Part shown: positions 6,460 through 8,742 of the stretch, piece after piece
How positions within the stretch are numbered: position 1 is the first letter of the stretch
How the letters are laid out: the number at the start of each line of letters is the position of its first letter
Origin: Pseudomonadota bacterium
GTDB taxonomy: Bacteria > Pseudomonadota > Alphaproteobacteria > Rhizobiales > Xanthobacteraceae
Assembly (NCBI GenBank): GCA_023390695.1
Contig: JAEWCJ010000170.1
Span: forward strand, 1-8,742
Direction of reading: 5' to 3'
Length of the DNA stretch: 8,742 nt
Made by a program: the position numbers and the translations under genes
The notes under the pieces: model-generated
The model's input: only the letters and a program-made list of their open reading frames with translations
Database searches by the model: none
What the model was told of the DNA's origin: nothing

Positions 6460-8742
6460 ATGACCATCCAGACCAGACCCGCTTCCGGCGACCTCACAGA
6501 CGATCACTGGGCTTTCGCCAAATTCGGCATCGGCCAACCGGTCCCGCGCACCGAAGACCCGATCCTGGTCCAGGGCCAGGGGCGCTACACCGACGACATC
6601 AATCTGCCCGGACAGGCACATGCGGTCATCGTGCGCTCAACCCACGCGCACGGGATCATCCGCGGTATCGACACCGCGGCGGCCCGCGCGATGCCGGGCG
6701 TGCTCGGCATCTACACGGCGGCGGATCTGCAGGATTACGGCACGCTGAAATGCGGCGTCCCGTTCAAGAACCGTGACGGCTCGGAGATGAAGAAACCGCT
6801 CCGGCCCGCCCTGGCCGGCGACAGGGTACGCTTTGTCGGCGATCCGGTGGCGGTTGTCGTCGCCGAGACATTGCTGCAGGCGAAGGACGCCGCCGAGGCC
6901 GTCGCCGTCGACATCGATCCCCTGCCCGCGGTGACGCTGGCCAGCGACGCCGCCCAGCCCGGCGCGCCGCAATTGTTCGACGATGTGCCGAACAATGTCT
7001 CGCTCGACTATCATTACGGCGACAGCGAGAAAGTGGCCGCCGCCTTCGCCGGCGCCGCGCATGTGACCAGACTGTCCATGCGCAACACGCGTCTTGTTTG
7101 CGCACCGCTCGAGCCGCGTTCGGCGATCGGCGATTACGACGCCGCGCGCGAACACTGGACCCTGCATTCCGCAAGCCAGGGCGTGTTCGGGATGAAAGGT
7201 CAGCTCGTCGACATCCTGAAGACCACACCGGACAAGGTCCGCGTGCTCACCGGCAATGTCGGCGGCTCCTTCGGCATGAAGGCGGCGGTCTATCCCGAAT
7301 ATGTCGCAACCCTGCATGCCGCGCGGGCGCTCGGCCGGCCGGTGAAATGGACCGACGAGCGCTCCGGCAGTTTCGTGTCCGATCATCATGGCCGCGATCA
7401 CGAAGTGACCGGCGAACTCGCGCTCGACAAGGACGGGCGGTTTCTCGCGCTGCGAATCACGAGCTACGCCAATATGGGCGCGTTCCTGGCCACCGTCGGT
7501 CCGATCGCCGGCACCATGAATGCGGTGAAGAACGTCACCAGCGTCTACAGAACGCCGCTGCTGGAAGTCGCGGCGAAATGCGTGTTCACCAACACCACGC
7601 ATGTGTCCGCCTATCGCGGCGCCGGACGCCCGGAAGGCAATTACTATATGGAGCGGCTGATCGATGCGGCGGCGGCGGAGACTGGCATCGACCGCCTCAC
7701 GCTGCGCAAGCGCAATCACATCCGCCCCTCGCAAATCCCCTACGCGGCGTCTTCGGGCATGAAATACGACAGCGGCGATTTTCCCGCGATCTTCAAGGAG
7801 GCGGTGGAGGCCGCCGACGTGAAGGGGTTCGCCGCCCGCAAGCGCGAGAGCAGGAAGCGCGGCAAGCGGCGCGGGCTCGGCATCGGCTCCTATCTTGAAG
7901 TCACCGCGCCGCCGAACAAGGAAATGGGCGGCATCCGCTTCGAGGAGAATGGCGACGTCACCATCATCACCGGAACGCTCGATTACGGACAGGGCCACGC
8001 CACGCCCTTCGCGCAGGTATTGTCAGACAAGCTCGGCATTCCCTTCCAGCGCATCCGTCTCATCCAGGGCGATAGCGACGAACTGATTGCCGGCGGCGGC
8101 ACCGGCGGCTCGCGCTCGATCACCGCCAGCGGCGCCGCGATCGTGGAAGCGGCGGCAAAAGTCATCGAACGCGGCAAGGCGATCGCCTCGCATGTGCTGG
8201 AGGCGTCTCCGGCCGATATCGAATTCGAGCAGGGCCGCTTCGTCATCGCCGGCACCGACCGCGCCATCGGCATCATGGAGCTTGCCGGCAAGATCCGCGG
8301 CGGCATCAATCTGCCCGACGGCGAACCGCAATCGCTCGACGTCATGCATGCCAGCGACGGCGTTCCCTCCGCCTTCCCGAATGGCTGCCATGTCGCGGAA
8401 GTGGAGATCGATCCGGATACCGGCGTGATCGAGATCGTGAAATATGCGTCGGTCAACGACTTCGGCAATCTCATCAATCCGCTGCTGGTGCGCGGCCAGG
8501 TGCATGGCGGCGTGCTGCAGGGCATCGGCCAGGTGCTGATGGAACAGGTCGCCTATGACGAGGACGGGCAGATCCTCTCCGGCTCGTTCATGGACTACGC
8601 CATGCCGCGCGCGCAGCATGCGCCCGACATCGAGTTCCTCAGTCATCCGGTTCCGGCGACCAGCAATCCGCTCGGCACCAAGGGCTGCGGCGAAGCCGGC
8701 TGCGCCGGCGCCCTCACCTCGGTGGCTGTCTCGTATACACAA
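6460..8742 (+). CDS. Xanthine dehydrogenase family, molybdopterin-binding large subunit (form II CoxL-like), C-terminus missing
   Basis: Large subunit of a Mo-MCD hydroxylase, 761 codons to the window edge. An Ald_Xan_dh a/b hammerhead domain (about 38-150) begins at GIGQPVPRTEDP..VQGQGRYTDD. Molybdopterin-binding regions follow: SQGVFG with Gln240, GGSFGMK (268-274), AYRGAGR (384-390), DYGQGHATPFAQ (508-519), and GTKGCGEAG with the catalytic Glu745. The active-site loop AYRGAGR is the form II signature; true CO dehydrogenases (form I) carry AYxCSFR with a Cys. So CO oxidation should not be assumed, and the substrate may be another aldehyde or N-heterocycle. The family is usually about 770-800 residues. 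The reading frame is reliable to about 8725; the last residues (VSYTQ) come from adapter-like sequence. The ATG at 6460 gives the normal N-terminus, with a poor Shine-Dalgarno. No FeS or FAD subunit gene is present upstream. Confidence 0.93.
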   Translation, partial: MTIQTRPASGDLTDDHWAFAKFGIGQPVPRTEDPILVQGQGRYTDDINLPGQAHAVIVRSTHAHGIIRGIDTAAARAMPGVLGIYTAADLQDYGTLKCGVPFKNRDGSEMKKPLRPALAGDRVRFVGDPVAVVVAETLLQAKDAAEAVAVDIDPLPAVTLASDAAQPGAPQLFDDVPNNVSLDYHYGDSEKVAAAFAGAAHVTRLSMRNTRLVCAPLEPRSAIGDYDAAREHWTLHSASQGVFGMKGQLVDILKTTPDKVRVLTGNVGGSFGMKAAVYPEYVATLHAARALGRPVKWTDERSGSFVSDHHGRDHEVTGELALDKDGRFLALRITSYANMGAFLATVGPIAGTMNAVKNVTSVYRTPLLEVAAKCVFTNTTHVSAYRGAGRPEGNYYMERLIDAAAAETGIDRLTLRKRNHIRPSQIPYAASSGMKYDSGDFPAIFKEAVEAADVKGFAARKRESRKRGKRRGLGIGSYLEVTAPPNKEMGGIRFEENGDVTIITGTLDYGQGHATPFAQVLSDKLGIPFQRIRLIQGDSDELIAGGGTGGSRSITASGAAIVEAAAKVIERGKAIASHVLEASPADIEFEQGRFVIAGTDRAIGIMELAGKIRGGINLPDGEPQSLDVMHASDGVPSAFPNGCHVAEVEIDPDTGVIEIVKYASVNDFGNLINPLLVRGQVHGGVLQGIGQVLMEQVAYDEDGQILSGSFMDYAMPRAQHAPDIEFLSHPVPATSNPLGTKGCGEAGCAGALTSVAVSYTQ
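8726..8742. other. Probable Tn5/Nextera transposon-end adapter remnant at contig end
   Basis: CTGTCTCGTATACACAA matches the Tn5 mosaic-end adapter CTGTCTCTTATACACAT at 15 of 17 positions. It sits exactly at the end of the sequence, where the protein stops resembling its family: after GALTSV one expects a continuation of the MNAVxDAL type. On the minus strand it translates as xCIRDS, the well-known adapter-derived peptide MCIRDS. It should be treated as non-genomic. Confidence 0.88.

Noticed and set aside
6637..7998. Minus-strand 453-codon open frame
   Set aside because: It is fully antisense to the molybdenum hydroxylase gene, whose conserved motifs run throughout; the His/Arg/Gly/Ala-rich composition is typical of antisense frames in high-GC DNA.
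6460..8725. Reading the hydroxylase as a genuine aerobic CO dehydrogenase (coxL)
   Set aside because: The active-site loop is AYRGAGR, without the Cys of the form I loop that binds the Mo-Cu site, so CO oxidation is not supported.
8023..8742. Minus-strand 239-codon frame beginning (M)CIRDS
   Set aside because: It starts in the adapter-like end sequence and is antisense to the well-supported molybdenum hydroxylase gene; its composition is that of a GC-rich shadow frame.

Overview
The window reads as high-GC, chromosomal, non-mobile DNA from an alphaproteobacterium, most likely a Hyphomicrobiales (Rhizobiales) member near Bradyrhizobiaceae/Xanthobacteraceae. This rests on codon bias, on the protein sequences (GuaB, RlmE, Ppx/GppA) and on finding ppx, rlmE, an MFS gene and guaB close together. 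That is inference from memory, not a database result. The window looks like the end of a short-read assembly contig: its last 17 bases match a Tn5/Nextera transposon end rather than the gene they appear to extend.

Layout. 1-1065 (-): 5' two thirds of guaB (IMP dehydrogenase), running off the left edge. 1171-1959 (-): an XRE-type regulator with an MmyB-like ligand domain. 1960-2082: a short divergent promoter region holding a perfect 7-3-7 palindrome. 2083-2487 (+): a small four-helix membrane protein, the likely target of that regulator. 2507-2535: a strong hairpin terminator, oriented mainly for the next gene. 2559-2816 (-): a small Pmp3/YqaE-like membrane protein. 2972-4390 (+): a DHA2-type MFS transporter. 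4387-5064 (-): rlmE (23S rRNA 2'-O-methyltransferase), convergent with the MFS gene and sharing a CTAG that supplies both stop codons. 5127-6284 (-): a Ppx/GppA phosphatase, 62 bp upstream of rlmE and probably its operon partner. 6460 to the right edge (+): the molybdopterin-binding large subunit of a xanthine dehydrogenase/form II CoxL-type hydroxylase, nearly complete.

How the genes relate. guaB (GMP synthesis), ppx/gppA (polyphosphate or pppGpp hydrolysis) and rlmE (late 50S maturation) are housekeeping functions tied to nucleotide pools, the stringent response and ribosome assembly. The XRE regulator and the small membrane protein look like a self-contained local regulatory pair. The molybdenum hydroxylase gene begins a separate transcription unit whose FeS and FAD partner genes are not in view.

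I see no tRNA, rRNA, CRISPR, insertion sequence, phage gene or toxin-antitoxin pair. No strong case for an undescribed multi-gene system can be made. The two most useful observations are the operator-like palindrome between the regulator and the membrane protein, and the adapter remnant at the right end.
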